DNA from: Ktedonobacter sp. SOSP1-85
GTDB taxonomy: Bacteria; Chloroflexota; Ktedonobacteria; Ktedonobacterales; Ktedonobacteraceae
NCBI RefSeq assembly: GCF_016587415.1
Contig: NZ_BNJI01000001.1
Span: 1,899,501-1,963,500 of the forward strand
Length of the DNA: 64,000 nt
Direction: 5' to 3'
Both the position numbers and the translations under genes were made by a program. Below are positions 27,496-35,986 of this stretch, in pieces. Position 1 is the stretch's first letter. The number at the start of each line of letters is the position of its first letter. A model generated the notes under the pieces. That model had not been told where the DNA came from and did no database searches. It saw only the letters and a list, made by a program, of their open reading frames with translations.

Positions 27496-30400
27496 ATGAG
27501 CGGTATCGAATACAACGATCAGCAACTTTCCCCTGTCAACTACGCCGAACTTCTCCAGGCTATTCAGGGAGAAATGCAGAAACCGACAAAGGGTAGCGAT
27601 CAGAGCAAAAGCAACGAATACATTTTCCCCGAAAAAGATAGGCTGTCCTTTGATATTGATAAAATCGCTGACGCTGTCGCACGAAAATTTGCCGATAGCA
27701 ACCGCTACCCCTTCGAAATCAGGGATGGTCTGAGCTTTGCGTCAGTCCATGCCCTCGATATCAACGAAAAGTCAGAATTTAGCCACGATCTCCAACAAAA
27801 AATCTTCAATGAACTGCGCACTCAGCTACTTGAGCGAATGGAGAAAGCACTTCAGCACCGCTCCCTAGAACGCTACACGCAGGCGCTACGAACGCCCATA
27901 GATGCATTTATCCAGGACAAAGCCGTTGGGCTTTCCTATCCACTCAAAAAAGAACACCTACTAGAAAAACGCAGTCTGCACGCAAGCAAAGAGGAATCAA
28001 AGGACGATACTTGGCTGAAAGCGCATAAGTTAACGCTCAAGGTCACCAATATTGACAGCTTTACTGAGCAAATTGTCCGGAGCATCAATGAGTATATCGA
28101 ACAATATGATGGTTGCGACGAAGACGATGTCGCTGACGTGCGAGAGAACCTGGCTAGCGCGCAAGTCCAGGAGAACTCGAATCTCAATCAGCTCAAGGAC
28201 ATTGTCCTGAAAGAATCTGTGGCACGTATACATCGTGAAGCCAGAATACGTTATCTGCACTACCTAGCACACGGTATGCAGGCGTGGAAAAAGAGCAAAC
28301 AGCCGCAAAGCCAAAGCGCTCAGAAGCTAAGCAAGGCCATCCAACTCCTAGGCAATCTCATTCGACGCCTTCAAGGGCTAGATGCATACATCCGCCAGCC
28401 GGACAAAGCCTATAGCGAATATACAGTATACTTTAACAAAGATGAGTTCAACTACCGCGATCTCTTTGCGCGCGCCGATGCCTTTAACTCGCTCCCGATT
28501 ATTCCGGAGATAGACGGTTTCCTTGGAGAAAACACTGATACAAATCGGCATACCAAAGTTTTCACCTCTGGTGTCAAAATAAAATTCAACGGGCAAGTCC
28601 ATAATCACGGAGGTAACGGGCGCTCCGTCTTCGACTTCAACACTATCTTGCTCGATCCCACAAGCAGAGAATTCCTGGCGCGCAAAATTGCAGCAAAAAA
28701 CGAGCACACCTTCTACGAGAAAGTATTGAAAGTAGCTCTGCTCTATTGTTTTGTGTTTGTAGAGATGGAGAATAAAGACTTCCGCCCAAGCGCCTACTTT
28801 GAAAGCGAGCTCCTCCCCGCACTCCGCTCTAACGACGACGCACAAGTCATCGCTGCGATTAAAAAGCTCAAGCAAGCCGTTACTCAGCCGGTAGTGAGCA
28901 ATAATCTTAACCTACTCCGCGATACAATTGTTGATTTTCTGAGACAGGCACCCATTGGCCCCACTCAACAAGAATACTCGCTGGCGTTGACGCTAGACAA
29001 AAGCATCCTTACCAAAGACGTCAATCAGATTATTCAAGGGAACTTTTTTCAAGACACCTTCGATAGCCGCAACGGGCGCAACGCGCTCAAATACCTAGCC
29101 GTCATCAGCGATGCCCCCAGCGCCAATACACTGAGTAAATTGTCATTGAACATGGTCTTTGAGCCCATCTACTACTCTCCAACCAGTCAGCAAACCGATC
29201 AATTCACCATGTACGCGCAGACGGAGGACATTCACATCTTACCAACATTCCTGGCCCCCATTGACGAAGGAGCACCCAACAAATACAAAAAGGCTTACGA
29301 AAATATCAGCCGCATCGCGCTCTACTACCGCCATCATGACATTTACGGGGACTCTACGCGAGCCTTCGTGTACCGTTTCACCTACACGCTCCTCGCCTAC
29401 ACCGCGATTAAGCTACTCGCCGACAATCTCCCGACTGAACAGAAAAGAACACTATTCACTCCTATTATCTGTATCCACGCCAGGGCAGAGCAGGCACCGG
29501 ACGAGAAAAGCGACAAGTACGACGACGAGACTTTTATGCACTCACTCTCTAAGCAACTTGCCCACATGCTCGGAGAGGACTATATGAGTGGTTCACAAGG
29601 GTTCCATATCGATACGATTCAAAACAACGTATACAAGTTGGGGAATGCTCTCTACTCGCTCTACTCTACCCTGCCACATACGTTTAAATTGCAAGAGCCG
29701 GAAACCAGTGGTGCATCATCCGCACCTGAGCGCCCCCATCTCTTGAATAAGCTTGCGATTATCGTTGTTTCTAGCCGCAAGAGCGATGAGAACCTCAAAT
29801 CGCCCGACTCCTATATATCCACAGTCATAGGAAAAGTTATTGGACTCGAAAGGGGTTCAGACAACACCGTCACCGTGCGTACACTGAACACATTCTCAGC
29901 CAATCAGAACAGCCAGGATCTTTTTCGCCGCCCCGATGTCATTATCGAGCAGGTAAGAAAGTATCATCGCCAGGGCTATCAGCATTTTCTCTACGTTGCG
30001 CACGCGCCTTATAGCAGCAATCTCAATATATCCGATAGCGACGAGCAGGATCTCTTCTTCATGAATAAAGATATTATCCAGGCCATGCGCAGCGTTGACG
30101 ATACCATCAAAGTCTACCCGACATTTTGCGACAAGTACTACGTTATCAACCGGAAATTGCCATCGGCACAAAATGGGCCCCTGCTACGCGCTGACTCACT
30201 TTATATCGATAATATCAGCGATCTCACAACGGTAAGCAACGACCCGTCACGTCGCTCACAAATCTTTTTGAACCTTTTCAATGGCATCAAAGTCAATCCC
30301 AATGCCATCTACAATGGTGTAATGTCCTATGCGACGTTGATTAATGTCTACACCAACGATCCGACCTACGATCAATATATCTGGAATGACCTGCTCAACA

Positions 30401-30651
30401 CCTCAGCATCCAATAGCATGAAGGCGGAGATCCTCGATTTTATTACCCTACTGCACTTTTCACGTTACGAGAAAGCCGGCCAGCAAAAGAATCCAGTAGG
30501 TTTCAAACTCGACCCCTACACTGACATCATCGGCGATTCATCCGTCGGAGCGTTCTCAATCTTTCCCAACATGAACGATGGACGAGCACGCTTCAACTCC
30601 CTGGCTTTCCTGACCGTTGTCCGCGCAGTCATGCACGCTAACGCGAAATAG
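27496..30651 (+). CDS. Unassigned 1051-residue protein, first gene of the helicase operon
   Basis: No family recognised. Residues 1-300 are mostly helical and charged. A beta-rich segment with GVKIKFNGQVHNHGGNGRS lies near 355. The C-terminal third looks like an alpha/beta fold: KLAIIVVSSRKSDEN (about 755), then HFLYVAHAPYSSN (His near 836) and KVYPTFCDKYYV (Cys near 878). The strand order and the His...Cys spacing of about 40 residues loosely recall caspase-like peptidases; this is a weak inference, and a PIWI-like fold is an alternative that I cannot support. No membrane segments. It precedes the helicase gene by 23 bases. ATG at 27496 lacks a good ribosome site (see the leader entry). Confidence 0.75.
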   Translation: MSGIEYNDQQLSPVNYAELLQAIQGEMQKPTKGSDQSKSNEYIFPEKDRLSFDIDKIADAVARKFADSNRYPFEIRDGLSFASVHALDINEKSEFSHDLQQKIFNELRTQLLERMEKALQHRSLERYTQALRTPIDAFIQDKAVGLSYPLKKEHLLEKRSLHASKEESKDDTWLKAHKLTLKVTNIDSFTEQIVRSINEYIEQYDGCDEDDVADVRENLASAQVQENSNLNQLKDIVLKESVARIHREARIRYLHYLAHGMQAWKKSKQPQSQSAQKLSKAIQLLGNLIRRLQGLDAYIRQPDKAYSEYTVYFNKDEFNYRDLFARADAFNSLPIIPEIDGFLGENTDTNRHTKVFTSGVKIKFNGQVHNHGGNGRSVFDFNTILLDPTSREFLARKIAAKNEHTFYEKVLKVALLYCFVFVEMENKDFRPSAYFESELLPALRSNDDAQVIAAIKKLKQAVTQPVVSNNLNLLRDTIVDFLRQAPIGPTQQEYSLALTLDKSILTKDVNQIIQGNFFQDTFDSRNGRNALKYLAVISDAPSANTLSKLSLNMVFEPIYYSPTSQQTDQFTMYAQTEDIHILPTFLAPIDEGAPNKYKKAYENISRIALYYRHHDIYGDSTRAFVYRFTYTLLAYTAIKLLADNLPTEQKRTLFTPIICIHARAEQAPDEKSDKYDDETFMHSLSKQLAHMLGEDYMSGSQGFHIDTIQNNVYKLGNALYSLYSTLPHTFKLQEPETSGASSAPERPHLLNKLAIIVVSSRKSDENLKSPDSYISTVIGKVIGLERGSDNTVTVRTLNTFSANQNSQDLFRRPDVIIEQVRKYHRQGYQHFLYVAHAPYSSNLNISDSDEQDLFFMNKDIIQAMRSVDDTIKVYPTFCDKYYVINRKLPSAQNGPLLRADSLYIDNISDLTTVSNDPSRRSQIFLNLFNGIKVNPNAIYNGVMSYATLINVYTNDPTYDQYIWNDLLNTSASNSMKAEILDFITLLHFSRYEKAGQQKNPVGFKLDPYTDIIGDSSVGAFSIFPNMNDGRARFNSLAFLTVVRAVMHANAK

Positions 30652-30674
30652 CAGTTGCAAGGGAGGATTATGGT

Positions 30675-33600
30675 ATGGAACAGCATCACGCACGTACTAT
30701 TGGGGACGCCACTGAGCAACGGGAGCAGGATCAGCATTTCGGGGAAATTCTGGGGAGAATCTTTGAGCTCGGCTTCAACACAGGCTTTCTAGCCGCCATC
30801 ACTCAGCACGAGAGAGTTATAACTCACTTTGAAGACCTCTACACCAACGACCTGAAGCACTTGCGCAAACAGAGCTTGCTGAACGAGATATACAAGAGGA
30901 CAGGAGTTATCAACCAGATAGACAAAGAGCAGTTGCAACGTTGGATCCTTTACTTCTCCCACAAAGGGTATCTCGCCGGCCTCAACCTCTTCACTGAATA
31001 CCTGCAATCGTTCGCGCACCACCGCAAAGACATACCTCGAGAGATCGTCTATCTGCAATGCAATTTCTACGGTCAGAATAGTTTCTACATCTACAACAAA
31101 AACGATAAGGCCGCGGTGCGAGACCTGATGCAACAATTCCAAAATTTTAAAGCGACCGAGTTCTCCATGAGCGAAGCGGAGATAAAAGAGCACGGCCGCA
31201 GGGGCAAATTCCTCAACGCAGATACCCTGCTCCTGCTTAAGTACGGTCGCCACTGGCGCATCCTCTGTATCGACCTCTCTGTCTTTTCGCTCCAACACCT
31301 CGACGAGGCCAGGGATTTGAGCAACATAGAGAACGTGCGCAACATGCTCGGCGCAGAGCTGTATTACAATCGGTCCAAAAGCGTCTTCAGCGACATGAGT
31401 ATCGATACCGAAAAAGAGACCGTTACCAAAGATCTTTTATCAGAACAACTCAAAACCTACTTCACAGCCTTCAAACGCAATGATAAAGAAACGGTCAAAT
31501 TAATACAAGCAGCCAGCTATGCGGACGACTTTTATGCCTTTTTATTGCGCAAGGGTATTCTGACCGAAGCGGATAAAGTCCTCTTCAACATCATTGGCTA
31601 TACAGACCGCGCCATCAACGCCATGTCGGTAAACCAGGATCAAGTATCATTACTGAAAACATGCGCTGAGATTTACCGACACCACACCAACGATAAAGAT
31701 ATTGGCGAGGCGCGTGACGCGGTACTGAGTAAGGTTCAAAGGGCGGCACGCAAAGGGTTCGGCGGCCAAAGGGACTTTGTAGAAAGGCTGGTTCACCTGG
31801 TAGACATCGGTGACGGCCCGCACTGGCACATTCACTCCGAGACCATTGAAGGCTTTTTGAATACGCGTGAGCCCATTAGAGAGAAGGATCTGAGCCCCAA
31901 CCTGCGCACCGAGCTCACGCTCGAAGAATACACCAACCAGAACATTCTCAATGTGCACGCCTTATTAACCAGCAAAGAGTTACAGGGACATTCCCCCTAC
32001 CTCTTTCTGACCGGCAATCCAGGTATCGGGAAAACAACCGCCATTGTCAACTTCCTGAAACGGGCTCGCCGGAGTGGCGAGGGCTTTCTGTTTCTGTATA
32101 TCAGTCCACGCAAGCAAGTCAATCTCGATATCATCCAGAAGTTCCACGAAACGACGGATACGGAGCCCCCCTGCTCCGACATCTTCGGGATTACCTCGAA
32201 TTCGCTGATCATTCGCAACCACGGCGGGCAAAAAGCAGTGCATTACTACTCGGGCCAGCGCAACGACACCTTCCGAGAAAAAAATGTCACCTTCATCCAC
32301 GCTGAGAGCGACGAGGCACAACGGCAACAGGCTCGCGCCCGCCAACTCGAAGAGATCCAGGAAGGACTGTTAATCGACAAGGGGGAACGGATCAGCGGAG
32401 TACTGGATAGTCTCTGCACAGCACTCCATGTGACATTAGAGAAACCTCAGGCACAAGCCATCGTTGCGACAGTTGCCGTTCAATCGCTGAAACGGTTAAA
32501 GGACGCGCAGAAAACGACGCTCCACCACCTGAATACCATCTTCAAAGGCGTCTATAACGACCGAGGGCAGGTTATCCCGGAGAAACTGCGGGAACTGAGC
32601 CAGAACATCAGGCATCTCTTCATCATGATCGACGAAGTAACCGGCGATGAGAGCGGCGTCCAATTTCTGCATGGATTACATACGTTCTTGCAGGATCGCG
32701 AGCTACTCACCTCATCACAAATCAACACCAAAATTATCGTTGCCGACGCTTCAATCGTCGATCCCCAAATTATCAAGCAACATCTTGAAGATATCGCTTA
32801 CGAACCGGATAAAATCTACTTCCGTCGGGTCTCGCCAGACTCAAATCAGTCCTACCCACTACACCGAGAAACTTTTCACTTCCTCCGCAAACCAGCAACA
32901 GTCATTAATGCGAACGCCTATCCAGCCAGTAAGCTTCATATCACCTATAAAATAGGCGTAGATGCACTGCAATTCGACGCAACTACATTCACCGAGCGAA
33001 GCAAACAGCTAGAGCAAGAGAAAAAGCAACGTATTGTAACCGACATTATTACCACACTGGAAAACAAGAACGTTGCCCAGCAGTTGGTCTACATTCAGGA
33101 TAAGCAGCGCCTGTCCGAGCTCATTCAGATCATCAAGAGAGCACATGGTCACTTTGAGCCCAACGTTGATTACCTTGAGATCCACGCCAACGTCTCAGAG
33201 CAAGACAAAAAGGATATTGCACAGTTTCGCAAGACTGTCAAAGTCGTCTTCATGACAGCTTCAGCCAGTCGCGGCCTCTCTTTTCCTGAGGCGACACGCA
33301 TTCTCATCGATATTCCCCATTTTGACATCGAACAAAACCTCATGGAAATCCTCCAGGTAATCTACAGAGGACGCGGCGATAAGCACCGCGATCAAGAGGA
33401 AAAACACCTGCTCTTTTACCTCACCGATCAGGTCATCTACACCAATAGCGCCGACCGTTCCTACACGGTGCGCGAAAGTATGATCCATCTCCTCAACGTC
33501 CTGCTCATTCTTAAAACCTCGATGATGACACGTATCGCGGGGTACCTGAAATTGGGTGTCGACCAACACTTCATGATGATACCCATTGGGGGAAAATCTG

Positions 33601-34478
33601 TGTATGCTGCAGGGGAAACGTTTACCTCGCGCATCAGCAATTTGATACGTGAAGCACAGACGCTTAGCCATCGATTCTACAGTGACAAAAGACTCTCAGT
33701 TGTGCAGGAGAGCCTAATGCGTACCCTGGAAAACGTACACATCAGCCTGCGTCCACTCTCAGTGCGGAAACAAGAAGAAGATGAGATAAAACGACACAAC
33801 TACATCGCGTTGATATCGACCTTCGCACACGAATTTGACCGCAGGATGCGTCAGGGCTTCGACCAGCTATTAACGCTCCCCCCACTGGAAATTGCACACG
33901 TCAACGGGAGTGTTCTCGTCGTGCCCATAGTAAACATGTCGATGCAAGAAGCATACTGGATGCAATTTGAGCAGGTCCTGAAACGGAATAGGGTGTTAGG
34001 TATCGATCTGTTGGCGGCCATGAAAGAGTTAAGCACAGATCCGCGCTACCCGCCCAGTTTTCAGAGTGCGCTCAAAGACGGTATTGCGCTGATCAAGGCA
34101 CTGCAGGATATGGCTGAGCACAAAATTCCGCGGTATGAGCAAGAGAGCAGTCATACCGATCAACACTATGCCCTACCATTATCCGTTTTCCTCCTGCATA
34201 AAGAAATGAGCGATCACTTCAGGGGAGAACATGAGCCACAAGATCAGGAAAACCCACTGCGGCTCCCATTTCACACGCTCCTAGCACGCTATATACGTAC
34301 GCTCTACCCCGCGGACAGCATGCTACCCATTGGGCAACAATACGACGAATTTCCCTTTCTCGTTTTCCGCAGTTTAAACGCCAGTGAAGCTCGTAGCAAG
34401 ATATTTACAGGCAAATATCTGTTCATGTCCCGGGAGCTGAACATCATCAATATGCTCCTCTCTAGTATGCGAGAATAG
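30675..34478 (+). CDS. Large P-loop/SF2-like helicase of an unassigned operon
   Basis: 1267 residues; ATG preceded by GGGAGGAT. Residues 1-420 have no recognised domain. Motif I is GNPGIGKTTA near 446 and motif II is IMIDEVTGDESG near 650, followed by KIIVADAS near 690. The second RecA-like domain shows VFMTASASRGLSFPEA near 860 and QVIYRGRGDK near 895, resembling motifs V and VI of SF2 helicases. The C-terminal 330 residues are helical and unassigned. No nuclease, methylase or DUF1998 region typical of DISARM or Druantia was seen. A related but dead C-terminal fragment lies at 17231-17420. It is transcribed between the 1051-aa gene and a 113-aa gene with short gaps. Confidence 0.8.
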   Translation: MEQHHARTIGDATEQREQDQHFGEILGRIFELGFNTGFLAAITQHERVITHFEDLYTNDLKHLRKQSLLNEIYKRTGVINQIDKEQLQRWILYFSHKGYLAGLNLFTEYLQSFAHHRKDIPREIVYLQCNFYGQNSFYIYNKNDKAAVRDLMQQFQNFKATEFSMSEAEIKEHGRRGKFLNADTLLLLKYGRHWRILCIDLSVFSLQHLDEARDLSNIENVRNMLGAELYYNRSKSVFSDMSIDTEKETVTKDLLSEQLKTYFTAFKRNDKETVKLIQAASYADDFYAFLLRKGILTEADKVLFNIIGYTDRAINAMSVNQDQVSLLKTCAEIYRHHTNDKDIGEARDAVLSKVQRAARKGFGGQRDFVERLVHLVDIGDGPHWHIHSETIEGFLNTREPIREKDLSPNLRTELTLEEYTNQNILNVHALLTSKELQGHSPYLFLTGNPGIGKTTAIVNFLKRARRSGEGFLFLYISPRKQVNLDIIQKFHETTDTEPPCSDIFGITSNSLIIRNHGGQKAVHYYSGQRNDTFREKNVTFIHAESDEAQRQQARARQLEEIQEGLLIDKGERISGVLDSLCTALHVTLEKPQAQAIVATVAVQSLKRLKDAQKTTLHHLNTIFKGVYNDRGQVIPEKLRELSQNIRHLFIMIDEVTGDESGVQFLHGLHTFLQDRELLTSSQINTKIIVADASIVDPQIIKQHLEDIAYEPDKIYFRRVSPDSNQSYPLHRETFHFLRKPATVINANAYPASKLHITYKIGVDALQFDATTFTERSKQLEQEKKQRIVTDIITTLENKNVAQQLVYIQDKQRLSELIQIIKRAHGHFEPNVDYLEIHANVSEQDKKDIAQFRKTVKVVFMTASASRGLSFPEATRILIDIPHFDIEQNLMEILQVIYRGRGDKHRDQEEKHLLFYLTDQVIYTNSADRSYTVRESMIHLLNVLLILKTSMMTRIAGYLKLGVDQHFMMIPIGGKSVYAAGETFTSRISNLIREAQTLSHRFYSDKRLSVVQESLMRTLENVHISLRPLSVRKQEEDEIKRHNYIALISTFAHEFDRRMRQGFDQLLTLPPLEIAHVNGSVLVVPIVNMSMQEAYWMQFEQVLKRNRVLGIDLLAAMKELSTDPRYPPSFQSALKDGIALIKALQDMAEHKIPRYEQESSHTDQHYALPLSVFLLHKEMSDHFRGEHEPQDQENPLRLPFHTLLARYIRTLYPADSMLPIGQQYDEFPFLVFRSLNASEARSKIFTGKYLFMSRELNIINMLLSSMRE

Positions 34479-34512
34479 CACAAGGTAGTCCAGAAGACTG
34501 CAAGGAGGAAGT

Positions 34513-34854
34513 ATGCCTACTAATCCGTCTTCACCTCCCATCGAAGTGAAGCTGAGCCATAACACAGACAAAACCGTCCCTCGTAACTTCTTCGTCCACG
34601 TTCACAATGTTCCAGAAGGTGCCCAAGTACAGATTGAGTTTCGTGGAAAAGAAGTTCCTACGACAAATAACAATGGATATGTAAGAGTTGGCTTCTGGAT
34701 ATCCGACGATGAGCCAGTACGACTCGCTGTAAGGCGTGGCGAGACGTTAATCGCGGAGACAGAGTATCTCGTCCATAATGGTAAGGTATTTGAACGTGCT
34801 AACCAGAAATCTCGACCCAATCTCACGCAAATCGCTATCGGTACTTTTGGGTAA
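34513..34854 (+). CDS. 113-residue beta-rich protein of the helicase operon
   Basis: ATG preceded by AAGGAGGAA. The sequence alternates hydrophobic and polar residues (NFFVHVHNVPEGAQVQIEF, then ETLIAETEYLVHNGKV) in the manner of an immunoglobulin-like or beta-sandwich domain. It has no signal peptide. It is 34 bases after the helicase stop, so it is probably the third gene of the operon. Role unknown. Confidence 0.65.
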   Translation: MPTNPSSPPIEVKLSHNTDKTVPRNFFVHVHNVPEGAQVQIEFRGKEVPTTNNNGYVRVGFWISDDEPVRLAVRRGETLIAETEYLVHNGKVFERANQKSRPNLTQIAIGTFG

Positions 34855-35066
34855 GATATTGTTTTATGCAGATTAGATTTGCTATTAACACTGTTTCAAC
34901 TTCAACGTAACAAGCCATTGTCACCCAAAATGAATAAGCAAATCCTCAAGCTAGATTTTCTAACCAAAAGCGCTCTGCGCATTTTGGTATTGAAACTACT
35001 TCTTATTCGGCATTATAATATTTAAAATATTAGAAGTTCAGCAGCCAGAACGTAAGGTAGTTGCAA

Positions 35067-35921
35067 ATGCCAACGAAAATCTTTTTTTGTTATGCCCGTG
35101 AAGATGAACAATTACTCAAGGAACTAAAGGCTCATTTGCGTCCTCTGGAGAGAGAGGGGCTTATTGATATCTGGTACGACGCCGATATTAGCGCTGGTAT
35201 GGAATGGGAAGTTGCAATCAAGAGAGAGCTTGATTCAGCGCAAATCATTCTTCTACTCATCAGTTCAGATTTTATGGACTCGGAATACTGTTACAGTACT
35301 GAAATGAAGCGCGCAATTGAAAGGCATAAACGAGGAGAAGCACGAGTTATACCCATAATTCTTCGTCACGTTTCATGGGAAGGTATACTTGGAGAGCTTC
35401 AAGCTCTTCCGAAAGACGCTCTTCCAGTTACAGACCTGGGTTGGCATAATCGTGATAAGGCTTTTCTCAGTGTTGCAAACGACATTCGAAAGGTTGTTAA
35501 GGAGATATCTCAACGTTCTTCACAGGAAGAGATTACTAGTCTAGTTGAAATAAATTCAAATAAGCCTGTTCCTAACAGGATAGCTGATCAAAGTAAAATA
35601 GCAGATCCAGACATACTCAGACAAGAATTTCATGAAGCGATGATAAACCTTTATCGGGAAACAATGAAAGCAATAGGTTATCGAGCGACCCAATTTTATC
35701 ACATGGTAAACGAAGAAGGTGGGGTAGAAACGGCTCATCGCCTCTTAGCAAAAGAGCCAACAGATGGATTTACTAAGCTTTGGGAGAAAAAGCGTCTCGA
35801 TTTATCTGTTGAGGCTTTGGTACTAAAGCCCCAATTTGCTTCTCTATTCGATGAAAATGAACGGGAAATGGCGCGTAGAAGGCTAAAAGACTTCAGATAT
35901 AAAGCGCCATGGGATAACTAA
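35067..35921 (+). CDS. TIR-domain protein with conserved C-terminal module
   Basis: 284 residues from the ATG at 35067 (GTAAGGTAG upstream; TTG at 35061 is an alternative). Residues 1-145 are a TIR domain: KIFFCYAREDEQLL, then IWYDADISAGMEWE, LLLISSDFMDSEYC and a glutamate in STEMKRAIERH as the likely NADase residue. The C-terminal 95 residues (QEFHEAMINLYRETMKAIGY, TDGFTKLWEKKRLDLSVEAL) match a module I recall attached to several bacterial defence proteins, of unknown role. Many bacterial TIR proteins consume NAD+ on activation. The gene lies 212 bases after the helicase operon on the same strand, so it may be an associated effector or independent. Confidence 0.88.
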   Translation: MPTKIFFCYAREDEQLLKELKAHLRPLEREGLIDIWYDADISAGMEWEVAIKRELDSAQIILLLISSDFMDSEYCYSTEMKRAIERHKRGEARVIPIILRHVSWEGILGELQALPKDALPVTDLGWHNRDKAFLSVANDIRKVVKEISQRSSQEEITSLVEINSNKPVPNRIADQSKIADPDILRQEFHEAMINLYRETMKAIGYRATQFYHMVNEEGGVETAHRLLAKEPTDGFTKLWEKKRLDLSVEALVLKPQFASLFDENEREMARRRLKDFRYKAPWDN

Positions 35922-35986
35922 AAAGAAAACAATTTAGTTGGGGCATGATCAACAACATAAACTTCTTGCAGAGAGAAAGGAGCGCC

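Noticed and set aside
27496..30651. Argonaute/PIWI assignment for the 1051-aa protein
   Set aside because: No convincing catalytic DEDX set or MID-like region could be identified by eye.
30675..34478. DISARM DrmA or Druantia DruE assignment for the helicase
   Set aside because: No DUF1998, methylase or phospholipase D partner genes are adjacent and the flanking regions of the protein do not match.
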